Below are positions 1-6,819 of a DNA stretch of 53,988 nt, in pieces. How positions within the stretch are numbered: position 1 is the stretch's first letter; each line of letters starts with the position of its first letter. The notes under the pieces are model-generated. The model was not told where the DNA came from, ran no database searches, and was given only the letters and a program-made list of their open reading frames with translations. The stretch is from Nocardia vermiculata NBRC 100427 (lineage in GTDB: Bacteria; Actinomycetota; Actinomycetes; Mycobacteriales; Mycobacteriaceae), in assembly GCF_001613265.1 (NCBI RefSeq), contig NZ_BDCA01000041.1, forward strand, positions 1-53,988. The letters are read 5' to 3'. The translations under genes were made by a program, and so were the position numbers.

Positions 1-706
1 CACCCGTTCCAGGGCCGTCCGGGCCGGGCGGAGGCATGCGCCGCACCGCGCCGGCACCGGGACCGTCCGGGCCGGGGGCAGGCATGGGTCTACGGGGCAC
101 AGCCCCGGTGCCGCCCGGCGGTGGACCGGCGGGCATGCGCGGCACGGCCCCGGTCCCCGCTGGGCCGGGCACCCGCGGGGCAGCTCCGGGGGCACCGGGG
201 CCCTGTGGCGGCCTGGGGCCCGGAACTCGTCGGATCGGTCCGGTGTCGACGCCGTCGCGCGGCACGGGAGCCGGACGCGGGCCGGACGGGGCACTGCGCG
301 GTGGGCCGGCCGGCACCTCACCACGCGGCGGGCCCGGGTGCGCAGGAAGGCGCGCATAGGTTCCGGTATCGGGATGTTGTCCGGGTGGCGGCCCGGGCTG
401 CCGGGGGTGGCCGGCAGGCGGGTAGCCGGGGGCGCTGCGCTCGGGGCGGGCCTCGTTCACCGCGAGATCCGGTTCCGCGCGACCATGGCGTCCGGTCCGT
501 GCTTCCGGCGGTGCGGGCGGCTCGGAGTACTCGGGGACGGGCTCGTCGAAGGCGGCGAAGGTGCCGGTGTTGTGGGCGGGCATCGGGTGCGATCCGGTCT
601 GGGCGTAGCCGCCCTGCGCGTAATACGACCGATCACTCGCGTACTCGGTGCCCGCTTCGTAGCCGGCACCGTCGTCCTCGGCGCGGTGCTCTCCGCCCTC
701 GAACAT
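1..706 (-). CDS. Pro/Gly-rich protein, C-terminus outside the window
   Basis: An open frame runs without a stop from an ATG near 706-712 off the left edge. It starts MFEGGEHRAEDDGAGYEAG. The first 90 or so residues are acidic and Tyr/Gly-rich. The rest is almost entirely Pro, Gly, Ala and Arg, with a loose repeat of the type GxGAVPRMPxGPPPGG towards the edge. There are two possible starts. ATG 712 overlaps the dut stop as ATGA. ATG 706 lies 7 nt after a good AGGGGAGG ribosome site and is preferred. It follows dut directly, so the two are probably co-transcribed. In M. tuberculosis a DUF3710 gene follows dut, but I see no DUF3710 sequence here. Function unknown; the sequence looks disordered. 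Confidence 0.6.
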   Translation of the reverse strand, partial: MFEGGEHRAEDDGAGYEAGTEYASDRSYYAQGGYAQTGSHPMPAHNTGTFAAFDEPVPEYSEPPAPPEARTGRHGRAEPDLAVNEARPERSAPGYPPAGHPRQPGPPPGQHPDTGTYARLPAHPGPPRGEVPAGPPRSAPSGPRPAPVPRDGVDTGPIRRVPGPRPPQGPGAPGAAPRVPGPAGTGAVPRMPAGPPPGGTGAVPRRPMPAPGPDGPGAGAVRRMPPPGPDGPGTG

Positions 707-708
707 GT

Positions 709-1197
709 TCATGCCTCCCCTCCGGCCTCGCCGGCCTCCCGGGTCAGGCTCCGATGGCCGCCGCTGGACCCGTGTCCCCCCGCACCCCGCGAGGTCTCGT
801 CGAGCGTGTCGACCTCCACGAAATCCGCGAGTTCGATCCGCTGCACCACCAGTTGCGCGATCCGATCACCACGGCGCAACTGAATCGGGGTGCGCGGATC
901 GTGGTTGATCAGGCAGACCTTGATCTCGCCTCGGTATCCGGCATCGATGGTGCCGGGCGTGTTGACGATCGACAGACCTGTCTTGGCGGCCAGACCGGAG
1001 CGCGGATGGATGAGGCCGACGGTCCCGATCGGAAGGGCGACGGCGATTCCCGTGCCGACGAGTACCCGCTCGCCCGGCTCCAGGATGACGTCTTCGGTGG
1101 TGCACAAATCCACACCGGCGTCACCCGGATGCGCCCGCGTGGGCACCGGGACGCCGGGATCTAGCCGCAGCAGAGGTATGGGTGCAATTCCGGTCAC
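709..1197 (-). CDS. dut: dUTP diphosphatase (dUTPase)
   Basis: Hydrolyses dUTP to dUMP and pyrophosphate, keeping uracil out of DNA and supplying dUMP for thymidylate synthesis. It is normally a homotrimer. All five dUTPase motifs are in order: HPGDAGVDL; HPRSGLAAKTGL; GTIDAGYRGEIKV, with the catalytic Asp and the uracil-site Tyr; RGDRIAQLVVQ; and the C-terminal P-loop-like RGAGGHGSSGG. The GTG start at 1197 gives 162 residues, close to the mycobacterial enzyme of about 154. The frame stays open further upstream, but that part is Arg/Pro-rich, unlike dUTPase, and runs into the divergent promoter region. It is divergent from the DUF3093 gene and followed directly by the Pro/Gly-rich gene. Confidence 0.96.
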   Translation of the reverse strand: MTGIAPIPLLRLDPGVPVPTRAHPGDAGVDLCTTEDVILEPGERVLVGTGIAVALPIGTVGLIHPRSGLAAKTGLSIVNTPGTIDAGYRGEIKVCLINHDPRTPIQLRRGDRIAQLVVQRIELADFVEVDTLDETSRGAGGHGSSGGHRSLTREAGEAGGEA

Positions 1198-1325
1198 GTC
1201 CAGCGAGCCTACGCGTCTGTGCGCCGGTGCCGGAGCGCGACGCGGCGCGTGCGGGGTGACGTGCTCGTGACACCGGCATACCCGCTCCCGCCGACAGCCG
1301 ATATGTCTGCCTGACCTAGCATGAT

Positions 1326-1859
1326 GTGGTGTCCGACCAGTCCCCTGCCGCACCCGAGAACGAGGCCGCCGCGTCCGCGCGCGCAGAGACCGCCGCAGCG
1401 GTCTACTCCGAGCGACTGTGGGTGCCGCTGTGGTGGTGGCCGGTGGCATTGGCGATCACCGGGCTGCTGGCGGCCGAGATCCATATGGGTGCGCCGGGAA
1501 TTCGGGCCTGGCTGCCCTACGTCCTGCTGTTCCCGGTGCCGGTCTGGGTCCTGCTGTGGGTCAGCCGCCATCGCGTGGAAGTAGCGCGCGATGGTGACGG
1601 TGTTCTCGAATTACGCGCGGACCGTGCCCACCTACCGGTAACGTATGTATCCCGGGCGGCAGCCGTTCCGGGCAGCGCGAAGAGCGCGGCCCTGGGTCGC
1701 CAGCTCGACCCCGCCGCATTCGTCCAGCATCGTCCGTGGATCGGGCCCATGATCGTGCTCGTCCTCGACGATCCCGATGATCCCGCTCCGTACTGGCTGG
1801 TCAGCACACGCAAACCTGAGCAGGTACTGGCCGCGCTCGGCGTGCCGAGCGCGGGCTGA
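1326..1859 (+). CDS. DUF3093 membrane protein
   Basis: A 177-residue protein matching the DUF3093 family in size and position (Rv2698 sits in the same place, divergent from dut). After a disordered Ala/Glu-rich N-terminus of about 28 residues come two close hydrophobic segments, about 35-55 and 63-82 (around PLWWWPVALAITGLLAAEI and LPYVLLFPVPVWVLLWV). A soluble domain of about 95 residues follows, ending in APYWLVSTRKPEQVLAALG. This predicts a membrane hairpin with a cytoplasmic PH-like domain. The biochemical role is unknown. GTG codons at 1326 and 1329 are both possible starts. A TAGCAT -10-like hexamer at 1317-1322 sits so close to them that, if used, the mRNA would be almost leaderless. 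Confidence 0.88.
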   Translation: MVSDQSPAAPENEAAASARAETAAAVYSERLWVPLWWWPVALAITGLLAAEIHMGAPGIRAWLPYVLLFPVPVWVLLWVSRHRVEVARDGDGVLELRADRAHLPVTYVSRAAAVPGSAKSAALGRQLDPAAFVQHRPWIGPMIVLVLDDPDDPAPYWLVSTRKPEQVLAALGVPSAG

Positions 1860-1877
1860 CAAAACCTGCTGGTCCCT

Positions 1878-1919
1878 GCCTAACTCAGGCTGCGCAATGC
1901 CTAACTCAGGCTGCGCAAT
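1878..1919. repeat. perfect tandem duplication, 2 x 21 bp
   Basis: Positions 1878-1898 and 1899-1919 are identical 21-mers (GCCTAACTCAGGCTGCGCAAT). The right-hand copy contains the last codons and stop of the DUF4193 gene (minus strand). The left-hand copy lies just beyond that stop, in the 46-bp gap between two convergent genes. It looks like a slippage duplication of the gene's 3' end. The protein is not altered. Confidence 0.95.
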
Positions 1920-2208
1920 CCATGCAGATCGGTTGTCCGCCGGCTTCGCTGGCGAGTCTGCTGCGGTGATGAACCAGGAAGCAGCTCGAACAGGTGAACT
2001 CGTCGGCCTGCTTCGGGATCACCCGAACCGAGAGCACCTCCTCGGACAGGTCCGCGCCGGGAAGCTCGAACGACTCCGCGGTATCGGATTCGTCGATATC
2101 CACGACGGCGGACGCGGCCTCGTTGCGGCGGGCCTTCAACTCCTCGAGCGAGTCCTCCGAAACCTCGTCGGATTCACTGCGCCTCGGTGCGTCATAGTCG
2201 GTTGCCAT
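1906..2208 (-). CDS. DUF4193 zinc-ribbon protein
   Basis: A 100-residue protein of the DUF4193 family (Rv2699c in M. tuberculosis, same position). The N-terminal 70 residues are acidic and probably flexible. The C-terminus carries two Cys pairs, C73-x2-C76 (FTCSSC) and C95-x2-C98 (ICMDC), which should bind one zinc ion as a ribbon. The family is strongly conserved next to sigA in Actinobacteria. A role in transcription is often suspected but nothing here proves it. It converges on the DUF3093 gene, and its last codons lie inside the 21-bp tandem duplication. Confidence 0.9.
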   Translation of the reverse strand: MATDYDAPRRSESDEVSEDSLEELKARRNEAASAVVDIDESDTAESFELPGADLSEEVLSVRVIPKQADEFTCSSCFLVHHRSRLASEAGGQPICMDCAA

Positions 2209-2721
2209 GTCGTCTTCCCCTCGTCCTTACTCCGTATATCCCGGACCGGTCCACCGACGTCGATCCCTGGAGGAATCGGCCCGGCGAATACCGCCCCGCC
2301 GTGGTGCACGTCACGTGTACACCGCTCACCGCCCGGACGGATCGGTCTGATCCGCACCCGGATCGCGCTCGGTCAACGCAGAGCATGCCCTGGTTGTTCC
2401 CGAAATCGCCGACCTGATTCACATCATCCGATTCGAGTCGGGCCGCCAGACAATAGCGGACACCGGGGCAAAAGTCGCAATCAAAACCCGAACGAGGCAA
2501 ATCCGCCGGGTAATCGTCACTGGCGAGCCGGTTGGTGAAGCGGAACGCCATCGTCCCGTATTCCCGCGTTCCCCCGGCTGTGACACGAACGAAATCCGAC
2601 ACCGCCGGCGGATCGTGACAATTCCGTTACCTTTCCCGTACTTTTCCTCGAACCGGCGCTGTCGATCTCTCGGCGCGCGGACCTGGCGCATGCACGCACC
2701 GGGCCGGTGAACTCGTAAGGT
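2209..2721. other. 513-bp intergenic region between DUF4193 and cei
   Basis: No convincing gene is visible. The region is clearly less GC-rich than its surroundings, and its open frames lack actinobacterial third-position bias. It should hold the divergent promoters of the DUF4193 and cei genes. An imperfect palindrome at 2303-2323 (GGTG-AC ... GT-CACC arms) is a possible operator. A minus-strand frame with a Cys cluster (2192-2602) was considered and rejected. Confidence 0.5.
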
Positions 2722-3408
2722 GTGCGTGTGGTTTCACTGATCACCGAAGGTCGCACGGTCGACAAACAGGGCCGCCCGTTCCTACGGCGCCGCTACCAGC
2801 CATGGGTCGCGCTCATCGCGATCCTCGCCCTCATCTGCGCAATCGTGTGGATCAAGGCGCTGACCACAGCGGACGCCGACCATACGGCCATGGCCTGCAA
2901 CGCGCCCACTCCCGCCGCCGGTCCGAATGCCGTCGCGCCGGCCGCGCTGGGACAGGTGGTGTCGCCGGCGCGGCTGCACGACGTGGAACCCGCCCCGCTG
3001 GCTCGGGCCCGGGTCCGGGTGCTCAACGCGTCCGGGCAGCGCGGTCTGGCCCAGCACATCGCCTCGAAACTGGGGGATTACGGCTTCGCGAGCCCACCGG
3101 CACCGGTTTTCGCCAACGACGCGGTCTATGTCAACGGCGATCTCGAGTGCACCGGACAGATTCGGTACGGCGTGCAGGGGCGCCCGGCCGCCGCAGCCGT
3201 GCAGCTGGTGGCGCCGTGCGCCGAGCTGATCGAGGACGAGCGCACCGACGACACCGTCGACCTCGCACTGGGGTCGCTGTTCGGCAACGACCTGCAACCG
3301 GGCACCGACGCCGAAGAGGTACTGCGCGCGTTGAAGAACCCGGCGCCGGGCAGCAATCCCGACGTCGACTCGGCACTACTGGAGGCAGCGCGCACCGCCC
3401 GCTGCTGA
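2722..3408 (+). CDS. cei: envelope integrity protein Cei (LytR C-terminal domain)
   Basis: 228 residues. A positively charged N-terminus is followed by one membrane segment (about 29-46, WVALIAILALICAIVW). The extracytoplasmic domain begins its conserved part at ARVRVLNASGQRGLAQHIAS, the typical opening of the LytR_C domain. Four cysteines outside the membrane (C59, the Cys of ECTGQ, the Cys of APCAEL and the last residue) may form disulfides. Position and architecture match Rv2700, for which the name cei is used in mycobacteria because of its envelope and virulence role. The GTG at 2722 follows the low-GC gap; GTG 2728 is an alternative. Its stop lies 1 bp from the convergent suhB stop. Confidence 0.88.
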   Translation: MRVVSLITEGRTVDKQGRPFLRRRYQPWVALIAILALICAIVWIKALTTADADHTAMACNAPTPAAGPNAVAPAALGQVVSPARLHDVEPAPLARARVRVLNASGQRGLAQHIASKLGDYGFASPPAPVFANDAVYVNGDLECTGQIRYGVQGRPAAAAVQLVAPCAELIEDERTDDTVDLALGSLFGNDLQPGTDAEEVLRALKNPAPGSNPDVDSALLEAARTARC

Positions 3409-3409
3409 G

Positions 3410-4309
3410 CTACTCGGGGATCGGCACCGCGATGCCGAGCTCGTCGAACAGCCCGGCGAGTTCGGCGGCGATGCCGGGTGCGGCCGCCACGGTGAGCTCT
3501 CCCCCGGCACCGGTCGAATCCACTCCGGGCAACCGCAGCACCGCTCCGGCCTCGGCCGCGACCAGGGCGCCCGCTGCCCAGTCCCACGGGTTCAGCCCGT
3601 GTTCGTAGTGGGCGTCGACGCGACCGGCGGCGACCATGCACAGGTCCAGCGCCGCCGAACCGATACGCCGGATATCGCGCACCCGGGGAAGCAGCCGCGC
3701 CACGAGCTCCCCTTGTCGCTCACGACGCGACGCGCTGTAGCCGAAGCCCGTCGCCACCAGCGCCAGCCGGGCGGCGTCGAGTTCGTTGCACCGTAGTTCG
3801 ACCGGCTCGCTGCCCGATTCGACACGGGTGGCGCCCGCGCCCAGTCCGGCGCTGTAGGTCACCGATGCCGCCACATCGACCACGGCGCCCGCGAGTGAGC
3901 GGCCGCCGCGCACCGCGGCCACCGACACCGAGTAGGCCGGGATGCCGTAGACGAAGTTCACTGTCCCGTCGATCGGATCGACCACCCAGACGATCTCGCC
4001 GGCCGAGCCGGTGCTCCCGCCGCCCTCCTCGCCGAGGATGCCGTCGCCCGGCCTCGTCTCGGCAAGCAGTGCGCGGATCAGCTGCTCGGTCTCGGTATCG
4101 ACGACGGTCACGGGATCGGTCGGCGTGGATTTCGTGCGGACCGATCCGCCTTCGGCCTGCCCGGGGCCGAAAACCTCGGGGCGTCGCGCGCGTACGTGCG
4201 CTGCCGCGGTTTCGGCCACATATACTGCGACGCGGCGTAATTCGGCGACTTCGGCGGGATCGGGAACCGTTCGGCCCACGATTTCGGCGGATGAATTCGT
4301 CTCGGTCAC
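3410..4309 (-). CDS. suhB: inositol monophosphatase family protein SuhB
   Basis: A Mg-dependent, lithium-sensitive-type phosphatase that releases inositol or related alcohols from their monophosphates. In Mycobacteriales this feeds phosphatidylinositol and mannoside lipids. Metal-binding motifs are present: GEEGG, WVVDPIDGTVNFVYGIP and NPWDWAAGALVAAEAGA. The protein is 299 residues with the GTG at 4309, preceded by GGATGG. An in-frame ATG at 4345 would add 12 residues. The N-terminal helix AELRRVAVYVAETAAAHVRARR aligns with the start of the mycobacterial protein. Synteny is Rv2701c. It is divergent from ppgK and convergent with cei. Confidence 0.93.
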   Translation of the reverse strand: MTETNSSAEIVGRTVPDPAEVAELRRVAVYVAETAAAHVRARRPEVFGPGQAEGGSVRTKSTPTDPVTVVDTETEQLIRALLAETRPGDGILGEEGGGSTGSAGEIVWVVDPIDGTVNFVYGIPAYSVSVAAVRGGRSLAGAVVDVAASVTYSAGLGAGATRVESGSEPVELRCNELDAARLALVATGFGYSASRRERQGELVARLLPRVRDIRRIGSAALDLCMVAAGRVDAHYEHGLNPWDWAAGALVAAEAGAVLRLPGVDSTGAGGELTVAAAPGIAAELAGLFDELGIAVPIPE

Positions 4310-4435
4310 GGTTCCATCCGACCACAGATTCGCCCGAACTCGCATCCGTCGGCCAGCGCGGCGGGTGCGTTTCGCGGTGTAACCTGCCGCAGACACCGCC
4401 ACCGGCCCAGACCACAGGGAACAAGGGAGTTCACG

Positions 4436-5194
4436 ATGTCCGCTCGCGGGCAAGCATTCGGAATCGATATCGGCGGGAGTGGAGTCAAGGGGGCGCTGGT
4501 CGATCTTGCCACCGGCGACCTCGTCCACGAGCGGATCAAGAAGGCCACCCCGCACCCCGCCACTCCGAGTGCCGTCGCCGAAACAGTTGCCGAACTCGTC
4601 GCCGAGTCGGCATGGGACGGCCCGGTCGGGCTCACGCTGCCGAGCGTGGTGGTGAACGGCGTCGCACGCACCGCCGCCAATATCGACCCGAGCTGGATCG
4701 ACAACGACGCCCGGCAGCTGTTCTCGCAGGCGCTCGGCGGACGCGAGGTGGTAGTCCTCAACGATGCCGACGCCGCCGGACTCGCCGAGGACCGCTACGG
4801 CGCGGCGCGCGACACCGAGGGCCTGGTGATACTGCTGACCTTCGGCACCGGTATCGGTTCGGCGCTGCTGCACCGCGGCGAGCTGGTTCCCAACAGCGAA
4901 CTGGGTCATATCGAAGTGCACGGAAAGGAGGCCGAGCACCGGGCCGCGTCGTCGGTGAAGGAACGCAAGGGCTGGTCCTACCGAAAGTGGTCGAGCCAGG
5001 TGTCGAAAGTGCTGATCACCTTGGAGAACCTGTTCCAGCCGGCCGTCTTCGTCGTCGGCGGCGGGATCAGCCGGGATGCCGATCATTGGATACCGTTGTT
5101 GGCCAATCGGACTCCGGTGGTGGCCGCCCATCTGAGGAACACGGCGGGCATCGTCGGCGCCGCGATGGCAGTCGATAGCGGGATCGCACCGTGA
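4436..5194 (+). CDS. ppgK: polyphosphate glucokinase
   Basis: Phosphorylates glucose to glucose-6-phosphate using inorganic polyphosphate (or ATP). It is a ROK-family kinase of 252 residues. Visible motifs are the N-terminal phosphate loop FGIDIGGSGVKGALVDL, the catalytic-Asp segment VVVLNDADAAG, LTFGTGIGSALLHRGELVPN, the glucose-contacting SELGHIEVHGKEAEHRAAS, and a C-terminal FVVGGGIS. The ATG at 4436 has AAGGGAG upstream. The order suhB-ppgK-sigA matches Rv2701c-Rv2703. It ends 152 bp before sigA. Confidence 0.95.
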   Translation: MSARGQAFGIDIGGSGVKGALVDLATGDLVHERIKKATPHPATPSAVAETVAELVAESAWDGPVGLTLPSVVVNGVARTAANIDPSWIDNDARQLFSQALGGREVVVLNDADAAGLAEDRYGAARDTEGLVILLTFGTGIGSALLHRGELVPNSELGHIEVHGKEAEHRAASSVKERKGWSYRKWSSQVSKVLITLENLFQPAVFVVGGGISRDADHWIPLLANRTPVVAAHLRNTAGIVGAAMAVDSGIAP

Positions 5195-5212
5195 GCACTC
5201 GGCGTCGATAGT

Positions 5213-5269
5213 TACAATGGAACGTGACCGGCGGTGAGCCGGAAAACGACCCCGGCCCAAGACGCCGGG
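5213..5269 (+). promoter_or_regulatory. candidate sigA promoter -10 and two leader hairpins
   Basis: TACAAT at 5213-5218 is a good actinobacterial -10 element. No clear -35 precedes it. Two GC-rich hairpins follow. CCGGC 5228-5232 pairs with GCCGG 5238-5242. CCCGGC 5251-5256 pairs with GCCGGG 5264-5269 around a 7-nt loop. If transcription starts near 5225, both lie in the roughly 120-nt sigA leader. The second could also act as a weak terminator of ppgK. Confidence 0.4.
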
Positions 5270-5346
5270 TTTAACCCCGACAGAACCGCTCCGCCGGATG
5301 ATTACTCTGGCGTGACGCCGCACGAGACCGTCACGAAAGGGCGTAC

Positions 5347-6717
5347 GTGGTAGCCACGAATACCCGACAGACCGCCGAATCGGCCGACGCTGCCGACTCC
5401 GCAGAAAGCACCGCAGCGCGGCCGGTCCGCAAGGCTGCCGCCAAAAAAGCCCCGGCCAAGAAAGCCGCTGCGAAAAAGGCGCCTGCCAAGAAGGCCGGTG
5501 CCAAGGCTGCGAAGAAAACCACCGCCAAGAAGGGCGCCAAGAAAGCGACCTCGGGCCAGTCCGACGAACATCTCGACGACGATTCGGTCGAGATGGACGA
5601 CCTCGGAGATCTGGAGGTCTCCGAGGACGATCTGAGCGAGGACGGCGAGGAGCTGGTCGAGGAGTCCACCGACGAGGAGGAATCCGAAGCCGAGGCCGAC
5701 GAGCCGTCCGAGAAGGACAAGGCCTCCGGCGACTTCGTCTGGGACGAAGAGGAGTCCGAGGCGCTGCGCCAGGCTCGTAAGGACGCCGAGCTCACCGCAT
5801 CCGCCGACTCGGTGCGCGCCTACCTCAAGCAGATCGGCAAGGTCGCGCTGCTCAACGCGGAGGAGGAGGTCGAACTCGCCAAGCGGATCGAGGCCGGTCT
5901 CTACGCCACCGACAAGCTGCGCGAGTTCGCCGACAAGGGTGAGAAACTGCCCGTGGCCACCCGTCGTGATCTGCAATGGATCATGCGGGACGGTAATCGG
6001 GCGAAGAACCACCTGCTCGAGGCCAACCTGCGTCTGGTCGTCTCGCTGGCCAAGCGCTACACCGGCCGCGGGATGGCGTTCCTGGATCTGATCCAGGAGG
6101 GCAACCTGGGTCTGATCCGCGCGGTGGAGAAGTTCGACTACACCAAGGGCTACAAGTTCTCCACGTACGCTACCTGGTGGATCCGTCAGGCGATCACCCG
6201 CGCGATGGCCGACCAGGCTCGCACCATCCGTATTCCGGTGCACATGGTCGAGGTCATCAACAAGCTGGGCCGTATCCAGCGCGAGCTGCTGCAGGACCTG
6301 GGCCGCGAGCCCACGCCCGAGGAACTCGCCAAGGAAATGGATATCACCCCGGAGAAGGTCCTCGAGATCCAGCAGTACGCTCGCGAGCCCATCTCGCTGG
6401 ATCAGACGATCGGTGACGAGGGCGATTCGCAGCTCGGCGATTTCATCGAGGATTCCGAGGCGGTCGTCGCGGTCGACGCGGTGAGCTTCACGCTGTTGCA
6501 GGATCAGCTGCAGTCGGTGCTGGAGACGCTGTCCGAGCGCGAGGCGGGTGTGGTCCGGCTGCGCTTCGGTCTCACCGACGGTCAGCCTCGCACGCTCGAC
6601 GAGATCGGCCAGGTGTACGGGGTCACCCGTGAACGCATCCGCCAGATCGAGTCGAAGACCATGAGCAAGCTGCGTCATCCCAGCCGCTCCCAGGTCCTGC
6701 GCGACTACCTGGACTAG
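5347..6717 (+). CDS. sigA: primary RNA polymerase sigma factor SigA (RpoD)
   Basis: The housekeeping sigma-70 factor, 456 residues. The N-terminal 65 residues are a Lys/Ala-rich repeat tail (AKKAPAKK type). An acidic stretch follows (about 70-140, rich in DDLGDLEVSEDDLSEDGEE). Conserved regions 1.2 to 4.2 then start near SADSVRAYLKQIGKVALL. Region 2 contains NLRLVVSLAKRYTGRGMAFL and the core-binding DLIQEGNLGLIRAVEKFDY. Region 4 ends in ERIRQIESKTMSKLRHPSRS. The Lys-rich tail and acidic block are normal for actinobacterial SigA. The GTG at 5347 follows GAAAGG. A strong terminator ends the unit. Region 2 is nearly identical to that of sigB in this window, also at DNA level. Confidence 0.98.
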   Translation: MVATNTRQTAESADAADSAESTAARPVRKAAAKKAPAKKAAAKKAPAKKAGAKAAKKTTAKKGAKKATSGQSDEHLDDDSVEMDDLGDLEVSEDDLSEDGEELVEESTDEEESEAEADEPSEKDKASGDFVWDEEESEALRQARKDAELTASADSVRAYLKQIGKVALLNAEEEVELAKRIEAGLYATDKLREFADKGEKLPVATRRDLQWIMRDGNRAKNHLLEANLRLVVSLAKRYTGRGMAFLDLIQEGNLGLIRAVEKFDYTKGYKFSTYATWWIRQAITRAMADQARTIRIPVHMVEVINKLGRIQRELLQDLGREPTPEELAKEMDITPEKVLEIQQYAREPISLDQTIGDEGDSQLGDFIEDSEAVVAVDAVSFTLLQDQLQSVLETLSEREAGVVRLRFGLTDGQPRTLDEIGQVYGVTRERIRQIESKTMSKLRHPSRSQVLRDYLD

Positions 6718-6736
6718 CGACAACACGCTCCGAAAA

Positions 6737-6772
6737 GCGATGCCGCCGAGGTACCCACCTCGGCGGCATCGC
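6737..6772 (+). terminator. intrinsic terminator after sigA
   Basis: A perfect 16-bp stem: 6737-6752 pairs with 6757-6772 around the 4-nt loop ACCC. It starts 20 bp after the sigA stop and is followed by a short T-containing run (CGGTTTGT). Actinobacterial terminators often lack a long U tract. Confidence 0.85.
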
Positions 6773-6819
6773 CGGTTTGTGCACGCCACCGACCACACCG
6801 CCCCATAGGGTGGACAGTC

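Noticed and set aside
2192..2602. Minus-strand frame of 136 codons with a Cys cluster (FDCDFCPGVRYC)
   Set aside because: No third-position GC bias, overlaps the DUF4193 start, and matches no family; WhiB-like spacing is not met.
5251..5269. Hairpin after ppgK as a terminator
   Set aside because: Stem of only 6 bp with no T run and 57 bp from the stop; better read as part of the sigA leader.
4310..5323. N-terminal extension of SuhB to 637 residues
   Set aside because: It lies entirely antisense to ppgK; the conserved protein starts at 4309 or 4345.
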